A DNA stretch of 64,000 bases. Source: Crotophaga sulcirostris (Eukaryota > Chordata > Aves > Cuculiformes > Crotophagidae). Positions 13,701-24,290 of the stretch are shown piece by piece. Under the pieces are notes generated by a model. It had not been told where the DNA came from and made no database searches. It saw only the letters and a program-made list of their open reading frames with translations. The stretch lies in assembly GCA_013397455.1 (NCBI GenBank), contig VYZB01000293.1:129840-193839 (forward strand), in the 5' to 3' direction. How positions within the stretch are numbered: the first letter of the stretch is position 1; each line of letters begins with the position of its first letter. Both the position numbers and the translations under genes were made by a program.

Positions 13701-16700
13701 CATTCATCACAATGATGTTGCAGATTAGTCAGAACAGCAGAAAGGAGTAATTGAAAAAGGATAGTGATGCGTACTTTTTACACCTGGATATTGCTGTTTG
13801 TTTTTTTTTACTGGGGAAAATTATTGTTTTAAACCAAGACATATTATATTTATCAATTTAAATTAAAAACTAATGAGTTTAGATGTAGTATCTCTAATCC
13901 TTCTTTATCTTGATTTCCTATTTTTTAAATTTCAATATATATCATATTTATCAGCTTGATCACTATTTCTGTTCTATGGTGCTATAGCAGTTCACTAGTT
14001 GAAGACTTTAAAAATCAGAATTATTTTTCATATTTAATTTATTTAGGTATAATTTCAATGTGGTTATTTATAGGTGTGTTGCTATTAAAATTGTGATGTA
14101 ATTATTACAATTAATTTTATATCAAAAATTGCATGGCATTCAATTTTATTTTCATATAAAAAGGACATGCCAGTATTGTTTTTGTTTACAATATGTAGCC
14201 CACCACAGGAGTTAAAATCTTTGAATTTGATTTTTCCTCAGCTCTATTGTATTCTAGACTTTTCTTTCCCCATTTTTATGTTATTTTTTAATTAATTTTT
14301 CAATTGGTTTTATTTAAAAAATAATTGACTACAGGTTTGAAAGCTAGACGATGTTAAGAAAAACATAGTAATATCTTAAAAAGTTTACTTTAAGTCACCC
14401 AAATTTCTTAATGGGTAGGTATTCAGAAACAGTCGAGTCTACATATATAACCCTTTGAAAGAGAAATAGCTTATAGTTCAGCTAAGAATGGACAGTCAAA
14501 TAAAGGACTTGGAGCAGCAGGCACTATGATCAAGCTGAGAACAAGGAGAGCGATCTTTGCAAGAGCATGTTGAAGGGATATTTTTGACTTATATTGCAAT
14601 TTTCAAGGCAAAAAAATAATTAATTGAAGTTAGACATTAAAAAATGAAATCAAGTTGTTTGTTTTTCTTTATGGGTGGATAGGAAAGGCTTTAGCTTAGA
14701 AACATTATGCGTAAGAAATCTGTAACTCATAAAGGCAGTCACATATATATTAGCTGTAACTGACATCCACTTCTGTTGGAGAAGTTGTGTCAGTTATTTC
14801 TGGTAGTACAATTGTATTGCTTTCCTCTGATGATTTTTGTATGTTTAGACTTTGTGATTTTTACCTGTCTTAAAATATTCACTTTTGATCTTTTTATTTA
14901 CCAGGTGACCTTCAGGGCTCATGGGAACTGATGAAGACAGCTGGGGTCAAGTGGGAGTTGAAGATGAAATGCAGGCAGGGCTGAATCTTGGAGGCAGGAC
15001 TCGAGCCCTAAAGGGCTTGTGCCTGAGCACATTTTGCTGGCTGCACAACAGTTGCTGGGGAATCATACAGAATGCATATTCTCAAAATTTTCCTCAAGGT
15101 ATACCAGGGAAGCGATTTAATAACAGCCTGGGAAGAGATATGGTTCAGATTAGAAATGAAGCCTAAATCTGGTCCAGGACACGGATTAATGTGAGACAGA
15201 ATGCATTGCTTCAAGGCTGGTTGGACTGTCCCAGGGATCAAATGACAGTCAGGGCTGTATTTAGGCAGCTGAAGCTACATGTACAATACTCAAGAGAGAA
15301 ATTAAAGATAAGTAAAGTCTGATTTATGGTTTCAGTTAGGGACATGGTTATTTATAATACAACAGTCTTGTTTGATGTTCCTGTCTACATTTAATTTTAT
15401 TTCTGATAGTGATATCTCTTGTTGCTGTTATTCTCCAAGCCCTGCTCATTTTTCCTTTCCTAGTCACATATAATATATTTTTGTGAGGTCCCGCTTACAC
15501 ATAAATATTTTCATTTGATTGGTATCCATTTTACTTAAAGGAATAGCTACAGAAGTGTTCTACAGAGGTAACACTAAAGCAGTGTTATCTTTAAAAACTA
15601 GTTCTTGATATCATAAGAGAAAGCAGTTAAAATAATAAAAATTTAAAATATAGTTAACTTAAGTGCTAATGGACATTTTTTAATAGTTAGGAATATATAG
15701 ATGGGAAAATTCCAGACTTCTCTGGGTAGTTGATAGATGCCAGTTTAAGATTATTGCAGAAAGAATGCCCTTTTCAAATACGATATGAAGACAGATTGCA
15801 TTTTAATTGAAGGATGCTAAGAGAAGGGTGCTATATATGGAAAACTATTTCAGATATCATAGTCTGGCAGAAAAAAAGAGACTGCATTTTTGGGGCAAGA
15901 AAGAGAAGCTATAGAAATCAGTCTGAAAAATAACTGGACGATGTCTAAATAAATTATGAAAAAAATGGGCTAGTTAAAGTACTGGAAGTATATACACTAT
16001 AGAATGCTTACAGAAGGGAGTGTTCTTAACTTGATTTCATAGTACCCTCAGCAGCATGAAATTCATCAATTCAGTAATGCTGAATAATTCTAAAGGCAAC
16101 ATTTGCCTCTTTCACAGTTTAGAAGTCTGAAAGTTAGGTGTCTAATTTGGAAGCAGTCATCCTAAATTTTTTTTTGGTGATGACGGATGGAAAGAAACAG
16201 GCCCTTTCATATTAATCTGGCCTGTCTTAGCTGTCTATGTTAGGGTGGTCTAATTTGTTCTTTAGCAGTCTCTTTCAACCTACTATCAATAAAAACTGAT
16301 GATGTCAGACTTAAATAACATTTTGGATGTCTGCAGTCAGGTAAGAGTAATATCCCTTCATCCACATGTCCCTTACATATTCACAAAATAAAGACCAGAT
16401 GCACATCCATTTCATTCTTCAAAGTGTGGTGTTTTCCCTAACCAAGTACATTTCTTCTTTCAAACCTTCCAAAGGTAGATGGACTACAAAATACGGAGGA
16501 GAACTGTGAATAAAGTACTTTAATAGGACTCAGAAGAGACCATTTCTAGTTCTTCCGTGAACCACATAAAAGGAGTCAAACTTAAAAACATAGGTAAGTC
16601 ATCTGTGAAAACGGGATAAGCTGAGTAGGAAACAACTGTTCTTTTGAGGGAATATAAAAATAGATATATTTATAAAATATTTAATTCAAATAAATCTAGA

Positions 16701-18952
16701 AGTATTGGGTTCATTTTGAGAAAGGGTGTTTTTTTCCCCTCTCCTAAGGTTAAGAACATTTTTTGTAATGATTTTATTTTTATTATTTGTTATTATTTTT
16801 ATTATTATTATTATCATCATCATTATTGTTATTGTTTTCAGTTATTTTTTACAAAAAGCAATGGAAAAATCAGAAGGAAAAGGTTCTCAAGAGATCAGTC
16901 AGTCAGAAAAAGATTAAGAGCTAATAAGTCCTTGAAGACAGCTCATAAGATGAACGACTTTTAATAGTGTTGGAGGACGCTGCTTTTACCAGGCTATCCC
17001 TTACTTTGGTAAAATATGCATCTGGATTTTTTTAACTTTTTTTTTTTGGATGTTTCACTTTGTTGAAAGACTAGAATATGTTCTTCAGATACCAAAAAAA
17101 AAAATCATGTGATCCCTTGAAGTTCTCTTTCCATCAATGTAAGTTAAAATGATGTGCATATTTTCAAATCTAGATAGGCTTTTGTATGGGTCTGGCTATG
17201 ATGTTTCAGTGCTGTTCATTAGTCTGAAAGTTAGGTGACAGTCAGAAAGTTTAGCTACATGAAAAAAGTTCCCGTGGGGTAAGAAGCTAATAGAAGGCTA
17301 AACTTGCTCAAATTACTTTACCACAAACTAAGAGCCTGTATACAGGCAGCTGCCACAAATCAACTGAGGTGTGTGAAGCTGTTGCACCACAATGATTTGT
17401 TCATTTGTATAAGCCCTTGATTGCTTTGAAATCTGCTGTATTTTGATATAGTAAGCATTATGAGTTGTAAATGTGTAGTTGATAGACTACATGTCTGCTT
17501 ACTTTCTGCTGTTCAGTGTCCTCTGGCTCAATTACATTAAACTACTGCATTTCAAAAAACCCACAGTCATGATTGAATTATGTTAATTTCATTTAAAGTT
17601 CTTAACTGATTTATATTATTGATTTTGTTTAGCATTAGATTACTAACGTGTATGTAGAATGATACATAGCAGTGATAAAACATTAATGATTAATAATAAG
17701 TTAGGTTAGAAGAAGTTAATTTAGTAATCTTTAGGTCTTATACAACCAACATATTTAATTTGTTCTTTCTCTAGCACAGAACCTAGTAATGTTCCATGTA
17801 TAAGTTGTATGTAGTAGATTACTAGCAGTAGAGTGAGTTATTGCTTAACTCCACACTTGCAACCTGAACTAGGTTTAGATCTTTAGGATGTGCCTGCTTC
17901 ACGCTACTCTGACCCTGTTTACTCAGTGACTGACAGTCACTCATGCCTTTTTTGCTGCCTGGCTGTGTTATACTTCATATGAACATGTTTTGTGCCTGCC
18001 AGTTTTACCCTACCAGAAGCTAAAGAGTAGTTTCTACTCCTCCACTTCCACCACTGAACTGCAACATAGCTCAAGCAAGCATATTTTCCTGAAGTGTAGC
18101 GTGATGGCATGTTTATTTGTTTTAAAAGCTCTGGACACGTGTAGTGTTATGGAAGGGAAGACAGGACTGTCCTCCAAGATACAGCCCTGTGGTTTATACA
18201 TACAGTCCACACAGTCGGCACTGTCCCCAATTATGTTTCCATTAGGAGTGTCTGAATAATGTAGGGCTGTGACACAGCTAAGCAGAACGGTGTCTTAGGG
18301 TGAAATTAAGGAGTGTTAGTTGCATGCCTTAGGGAAGAGATAAGGGTCTAAAGTATGTATGAGACTTCAAGATGTCTTTGGGTTGTATTGGAGGATGTGG
18401 AGAGTGAAGGAATGAAATCCTGCTATATTCTTATCCTTATGCTTTTGGCAATTGACTGTACCCTCATCCACCTCAAGTTTAATGTCGGAAAAATTAGCTG
18501 GGCTGGTTGAATACTGAGTTAGTGGGGGAGCTAAAATTATGTGATGTGATAATCAGGAGCCCGTGCTTGCATTTGCTTCCTAGCCACTTTTGTTTTGCAA
18601 TGTAGACAACATGCAGTTCTTCTTTAGGACTCGGGAGAATATAGTTTGCCTGAATCATGCTATTAACCTACTATTTGTTAAAAGGTCTGCAACACTTTTA
18701 GGCCAACATAGTGATTACCTGATTGCATCAGCATACACGTTCACACTGCCATAGGGATTATTAGCAGTCATCCCTCTGAGGGCATGAAACCTGACAAACA
18801 GGGAATGCTGCTGACATGAGCAAAAAAATAACCTACCCCAAGCAACAGTTGTCGCAGTTTCTTTACCGTCTGGAAAAACTCTTCAATGTTTAGGTGAATG
18901 AGCTAAGGATCCTATTCTCCTCCCAGAGTTGGTTATTAAACCACAAAACCTA
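10719..18952. other. non-coding stretch, only simple-sequence tracts
   Basis: AT-rich DNA with no recognisable gene or named transposon. Two small palindromes sit next to each other: TAATTATA/TATAATTA arms at 12995-13013 and AAGTGTCA/TGACACTT arms at 13022-13042. A slightly GC-richer patch at about 14905-15260 has short open frames (81 codons on plus, 77 on minus) but no conserved motif. A TTA/ATC-rich tract lies at 16780-16836. Confidence 0.55.
16780..16836 (+). repeat. TTA/ATC-rich microsatellite tract
   Basis: An imperfect trinucleotide tract consists mainly of ATT units, with three ATC units in the middle and TTATTG units at the end. It encodes runs of Ile or Tyr in overlapping open frames, which are by-products of the repeat and not evidence for a protein. 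Confidence 0.85.
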
Positions 18953-19022
18953 TCTCTTCCTCTTTCTCTTCTTCTTCTTCTCTCTCTTCTTCCTTCTTCT
19001 CTCTTTCTCTCTCTTTTTCTTT
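18953..19022 (+). repeat. 70-nt uninterrupted polypyrimidine (CT-rich) tract
   Basis: Every base from 18953 to 19022 is C or T, mixing TCT, TTC and CTCT units. The complementary strand is a 70-nt pure purine run that encodes an artefactual Lys/Arg/Glu-rich peptide. Long pure purine/pyrimidine tracts with mirror symmetry can form triplex (H-DNA) structures. This one is only partly mirror-symmetric, so that is an inference. Confidence 0.95.
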
Positions 19023-22000
19023 GCCTTTGTGAGGTTTCTGAAAAACTCAATTACTTTGTCAAAATCTGAGAGATTTTCTCCAAAATGCCACACCTGCAAA
19101 GAAGCTGGAGGAAGCTGCTCTGTCTGGTTTTGCCCAGAATAAGTTATCATTAAAATTTGACTGGCATTGTCCTTGTCTAGTAAATACAGCACTGACAGCC
19201 TGTGGTGTATTACACTGCACACTCCCTTCTTCCCCTGTAAAACAGATGGTTTTTAAACACCAAATGAACACAGAACCTTTCAAAGGCAGATACCCTTTGC
19301 AACACAGTGTATGCTGCCCTCATTACCCTCTTTGATATCACTTCACTGAAATACATACATATAATACATTTAAATTGCAGTAAAAATTACTTGAAAATTT
19401 TAGTTATGAGCCATAGGTTATACCGATAAATTCAGCAGACTCTGGGAACTCTCAGGAGAGGCTGAGGTCAGCTGTAATGCACAGCATTAGGAAGGATGAA
19501 TCACTCCCATCCTCCCATTTATCAAGGCTGATATCCATGACAGGCTGAAGGAGAACCAACAGTCATGGAAGAATATTTAGCTCCTGAATTAAAAGAGCAT
19601 TTTGAATGTTTGCTATCAATGCCTAAGTTTATCCAAAACTGCCTTTCTCCTGCTCTGTCTTTTGTCAAATACTGATGAAGCACAAGCCCAGGTCTGTAGC
19701 ACCAGTACAGGTTTGTTTTCATGTAACATTAGCATTACAGACATGCTCTCTATTTAGACATTCGAGACTTCTTCTGAATTATGTCTGTAAACCTTCGACT
19801 TCATAAGTCAGGAAGAATGGAGTTTAAATAATATAATGAAATAAATTCTGATTCGTCCTCTCCAGTGAAAACAGACCAAATGATCAAATTCTCAAATGCA
19901 GTTAAACATACTCTTGAAATGGCACAGGATTATAGGTACTGCTGCTCATTGAATTCAGCCTGAAATCTCAGTAAGAATTCATCTGCTGGTCAAGGCAATA
20001 CCTTGCACCATTAAAACTGTGAAATCATGCTCTGTATAAACCTTAAAAAAATCCACAGAGGAGGAAATATATTTCAGATTTTGAATTCCTAAATCTTGTT
20101 GAAAGAGGCTGTGTTGAATATTGTGCAGTTGCAGGTGAATAAGGCAACAGATACATCATTAACAGATTCTTCATTTCTTTGGCTTCCCCAATGCAGATTA
20201 AGGGAAGTTTCTTTTGGGGAAACAGGTCAAAAGTTATGAGATGAAAGAAATACTATAGGCAAACATGGCATAATTGTTATATTACCAGTCACACAGGAAC
20301 CCTTTCTCAAAGGGGAATACATTGCAGTATTCATTTACAAGATCTTTTAACAGTCTTATATGATAAATGTCATTTTGATTTGGTCTGGTATCCTGTTTTG
20401 TTTTGAGATTATACTTCTCTGCAGTTTAATTTTATTAACATAACAAGTTAGAGAATGATGTTCTGTATCCACATAGTGAATTATTCATTACATTTCCACT
20501 ATTAAGTTGCCATCAAATGCTTTCTGATCTGCATTACATAAAGTCATGCTGAATCTCTAATGTCTGGACTGCCTGTGTAATGAAGAACCTCTCAGACAGT
20601 GTTCAATCAAAATACTCTTGAGAGAAAGCAGATACAGTATTTTGATTAGCATCATGAGGACCCCATAGCTTTGTTTTGTTTTGTTTGCTTTTTTGTTTCC
20701 TAAGCAGGCAGAATCCTTAGAGATCCCCACATCTCTTCTTCTTAGAAGTGCCTGCTCAAGCGCAACAGTTTTGATTTTAAAGCTATTATAGTTGTATCTT
20801 TTAGTGAGTATCTAGGGCTACTGTTACTGGTAAAACACTTAAAATAATGTCTTACAGATCTGTAGTTTCTGAAGCAAAGACCATACACTTACTATTCTAT
20901 GTAAGAAATATGATGCTCTGTTCAAAAATCAAAACATCTCTGTAACATGCCTTGAGATTGCAGTCAGAAAGAGGTACTCTCCTCCACTTTCAGTGTTTTC
21001 CTGTAAAATAGAATAAGTATTTTAAGTATAATAAAAGGATAAAAACCCAGAACTCATATGAACAAAACCATGACATTTAAAAAGTTGAAAATATACACAG
21101 ATAAATAAGAAACTTAAGTTAAATGTTTAAATCTAAGTCAAAAGAAGGGGATGTGTGTTATTTTTATACATTAACTGAATTTATTGCTTGACCTTTTAGC
21201 AAACATGCTGTCTTTCAATTTTATATTTATTTTGACATCTGAATGACCTGATCTCTGGTTTCGTATTTCAGTTTCACAGACACAAATAATGAAAGACAAA
21301 ATTTGGATCATTCCGATTCATCTGATATTTTTTTTCTTTCACTTCCTTGCCCTTGGAGATCTGTGAAAGAAATTGAATTCAGAAGTAAAGCTAAGCTTCA
21401 TACTATGTCTTTAACTGTTTCCATGACCAATTTTACATCCTTAAGCATTCAGGAACAAGACTGTTTTCGTGATACGCTGTAATTCCTAGTCTTAACAGCT
21501 TTTAAGGTGTGATTCAGCGTTAAGTCACTAGGTGGCATGTGGCAATGAAGGACAAGGAAGTTAATACTGGGAAGTTCTGGTGAGCACAGCTGGCACTGGG
21601 CGCCTTGGAATAAACACATTAGAGTTAGCGTATTGCCATCTGCCTCTATTTTATTCACTTGTTGGACAACAGACCATAGTTGTGTATTGCTCAACACGCT
21701 TTTACTCATAAATGATACTAAAATGTGTTCAAATATTTCCTTTTGGTAACTTTATGAAAAAATCATTCAGTGAACCTTTTTGCTGTAGAAATTGAGTCTT
21801 CCTATCCTATTCTCTGCCTACTAAAACCAGACACAGTCTTCTTGGTAATGACATAGCTAAAGTATATAGAAATAAAGTGATAAATTAGGCAGATATTGAG
21901 GGCAGGGAGAGGGGGAGAAGGAGATGTCAGTATTCTAGTGCATATGTGGCCACATTATTCTGTGACTGTGGTGTAGTCCAAATAAGCTAGTTATTCCAAG

Positions 22001-22309
22001 CATTAAAATCACAAAATAAAAGTATCTATCCAGCTATAAATGGATACACCACTTTACAAAGCTCTGTATCATGGAAATCTGTGTAAAGATAGTAGTTCTG
22101 CAGGTAGAAAAACATGTAGGATACATCTCAATAAAGAAATAGGGATCGCAACCAGGTACCAAAAAAAGATCCTTTTCCACTCTTTAAAACTTTCTATCAA
22201 TATTCTAAGATAAAATTCATTATACAAAGTCAGAGACAAAAAGGTGGCTTTTTTGTAACTTTACCTTAGTTCATTTAAAAGTGTCAGAGGCTGTGGCAAT
22301 CAATGTCAA
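19023..22309. other. non-coding stretch, nothing recognised
   Basis: No gene or named repeat is visible. Open frames are under 90 codons and show no conserved features. A T/G-rich run (TTTTG units) lies around 20670-20700. Confidence 0.55.
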
Positions 22310-22873
22310 AATATGTGGGAAAGTTGTGGACTAAATTTTTGGTCATGTATGCCATGCCTTGTCTTTAGAAAAAAATGGGGCAGATTATGCTTTACCTGGG
22401 AAGACCATTCCTCCTCTAGGTTTCTTTCTGATTTGTGTTTGGTCAGAACTCCCCAGTCAACCAACCTGGCTTTCTACTCTGCGTTTCTTTCTGCTTACAA
22501 TTCCAGGTGAGCCATTCTTGTGCCTTGAGAATGCTGTCCTTGAAGACTGAACTCCAGGGCTCTTTTGCCCTTTAGTATATCTTCCAATTGCCACTACTGC
22601 CTACCAGTTAACTGAAAAAGCCATTCAGGTCACTCAAAGTCCCTTTTTTTAAGTCGGTCTTACTTTTAGCTAGGATCTTAAACTCATTCATTTCATGGTG
22701 ACCACAGCCAAGGCTTCCTGTGACTACCACATACTCAGAAAGCTCTTCCTCATTTTTAAGAACCAGGGCATGTGATGAGACACTTTTCCTGCTGCTTTAG
22801 GAAGACATTATCCACCTTTTCTTCTTGATTGGTTTAGACCATATATGTGCAACACAGTGTCTTGCCTTTTGGT
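22310..22873 (-). mobile_element. Old CR1 LINE, part 2: ORF2 linker between endonuclease and RT
   Basis: This minus-strand sequence is the downstream half of a decayed CR1 that is interrupted by the LTR at 22874-23475. Read on the minus strand it contains a match to the end of the CR1 endonuclease region (GGCAGCCTTGGCTGYRGYSACCATGAAATG-like, seen here as GAAGCCTTGGCTGTGGTCA followed by CCATGAAATG). It continues with the linker towards the RT: an ACTAAAGGGCAAAAGAGCCC stretch, then CTTCAAGGACAGCATTCT, then a segment equivalent to CR1 'PGWLTGEF' (GGTTGGTTGACTGGGGAG). Stops and indels are frequent. The match fades near 22310, before the RT palm motifs. The exact left boundary is uncertain by some tens of bases. 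Confidence 0.75.
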
Positions 22874-23475
22874 TGTGGTGGATTAATCCTGATTGTCTGC
22901 CAGGTGCACATCAAAGCAACTCTATCACTGACCCTCATCAACAGGACAGGGGGATAAAATAAGATTCAAACGTCATGGGTCAATATAAAGACAGTTTAAT
23001 AAAGAAAAGCAAAAGCTGTGTAGCGAAGGAAAGAAACTCATTTATTCCCTACTTGCCACCAGCAGGCCACTTCTTGGGAAGCAAGGCCACATACATGTAA
23101 GTGGTTGTAAGCAAGTACATGTAGTGGTTGTTCTGGAAAACAAACGCCTTAATAACGAACGTGTTGTTCCCTATTCCCCCTCCTTTCTCTTAGCTTTTAT
23201 TATTGAGCATTATGTCATATAGTATGGAAGTATTTCTTTGGCCAGTTTGGGTCAGCTATCCTGGCTATGTCCCCTTCCAGCCTTTTACCCACCCCCAGTC
23301 AACTGGCCTTTGGATGAGGCTGTTGAAGAGGCAGACTTGGTGCTGTGTGAGCACCGCTGAACAGTAGCCAAAACACTGGTGTGTTATCAACACTCTTCTA
23401 GCTACAAATACAAAACACAGCACTATGAGGGCCACTATGGGGAATGTTAACTCCTTCCCAGTCAGACTGAACACA
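22874..23475 (+). mobile_element. solo LTR of an avian endogenous retrovirus, inserted in CR1
   Basis: This segment has the organisation of a common avian ERV LTR. It starts TGTGGTGGATTAATCC, a variant of the frequent avian LTR start TGTCGTGGTTTAACCC, and continues with TGCCAGGTGCACATCAAAGC and a CTCATCAACAGGACAGGGGG stretch. Near the middle it has GTCATATAGTATGGAAGTAT followed by TTGGCCAGTTTGGGTCAGCT. It ends with GTGTGTTATCAACACT, AAAACACAGCACTATGAG, GTTAACTCCTTCCCAGTCAG and a terminal ACA at 23475. The length of about 602 bp fits. No primer-binding site or gag-pol follows, because CR1 sequence begins again immediately at 23476, so this is a solo LTR left by LTR-LTR recombination. A clean 5- or 6-bp target duplication is not visible (the flanks share only GGT). 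The assignment to ERV class (L or K) is not secure from sequence alone. Confidence 0.85.
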
Positions 23476-24290
23476 GGTTCTTCTCTGATCCTGAACCATA
23501 AATTCTCAATAGGCTGCTCTGTAGCAGAGTTCCATGCTCCATAGTTGCTGTGTTGTGTCTGGAGCAGTCCACATTGCCTGTCTTTTCCACCTGTGTTCGG
23601 ATAAGAGCCTGACCATGTCTATTTATTGCCATACTCCAGGTGATGGAGCTATCCTGCCACATCTTTCTCATCCCATTATTATTGGAGCTTAGCAGCTATG
23701 TGCAGGCTGCTGATTTATTTTGTTTGCTTCACAGGCTACTGGCACTTGAGATGAGTTCACAGACACCTTGGCCTTGCAAGGGGAGAGTGAGACCTTTCCC
23801 ATCATGTTGTGCCCAGTGAGCTTCCCCTCATCCCTGTTCCCTCATTTCTATGCAGTTTTTATTTTGGCCTCCATGCCCACCTAAGTCTAGTTTAAAGACC
23901 TTCTCACCAGGTCAGCAATCCTGCTGATAATCTTGCCTTCCATCTTAATTGGGTGGATCTTGTCTCTTCTCTCTACAGAACTTCTCATCTTCTGAATAGC
24001 CCGTAATGGTCAGAGCAGGAAAAGATCTGCCAGGCACCACCAGCCAAGCAGCTGGGAGTTGACTTCCTGGTGTATCCTCTCTGATCCAATCCTTTCCTTT
24101 TGACCATTAGGATCAAGGGCGGTATTGTCTGGGTGGCTATTCTTTCCAAGTTAGCCCCTAGTGCCATCTTTGATCTGCTTAAGGTCTCCTTGGTAGTAGT
24201 ATTCATGCCCACAGGGATTATGAGCAAAGAAATTGTTAGGTTTTGTCCAGTTTCATGGTGCACCGATTCTTAACCATCATTTTTTAAAAT
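23476..24290 (-). mobile_element. Old CR1 LINE, part 1: end of ORF1, spacer and endonuclease start
   Basis: This is the upstream half, on the minus strand, of the CR1 interrupted by the LTR. From right to left it holds the C-terminal part of ORF1 (listed separately), ending in the conserved tail DLVRRSLN and a stop encoded around GGTCTTTAAACTAG. A spacer of roughly 200 bp follows, then a remnant of the endonuclease domain near 23600-23660 (WQDSSITWSM, equivalent to the WDESHDWSVG block of CR1 endonuclease). It carries stops and frameshifts. Full-length or near-5' CR1 sequence is uncommon because most copies are truncated to the 3' end, so this copy retains a region rarely preserved. Confidence 0.75.
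23940..24263 (-). pseudogene. CR1 ORF1 C-terminal remnant (esterase-like region)
   Basis: The minus strand from about 24263 to 23895 translates, across at least two frame changes, into a decayed version of the CR1 ORF1 C-terminal domain. Recognisable blocks in order are LLIIPVGMNTTTKETL (family form roughly VVHVGTNDT...DL), a LGANLERI stretch, PPLILMVKRKGLDQRG (family form roughly VFSSILPVRGKGxERDR), and finally IISRIADLVRRSLN before a stop. In the CR1/L2 clade this ORF1 region carries an SGNH-type esterase-like fold, so the VGMN block would sit where the conserved Gly/Asn motif of that fold lies. The frame is open only for the first 90 or so codons (24263-23985). Broken and not functional. 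Confidence 0.7.

Noticed and set aside
14905..15260. Possible exon after TTTATTTACCAG
   Set aside because: An acceptor-like site is present, but no matching donor, no conserved protein words and no neighbouring exon could be found.
16644..16964. Plus-strand frame with Tyr/His runs
   Set aside because: The runs are translations of the TTA/ATC microsatellite.
18950..19222. Minus-strand frame ending in a long Lys/Arg/Glu-rich run
   Set aside because: The basic run is simply the complement of the pure pyrimidine tract at 18953-19022.
22868..23480. Target-site duplication of the solo LTR
   Set aside because: The flanks share only GGT, so a 5- or 6-bp duplication cannot be claimed.
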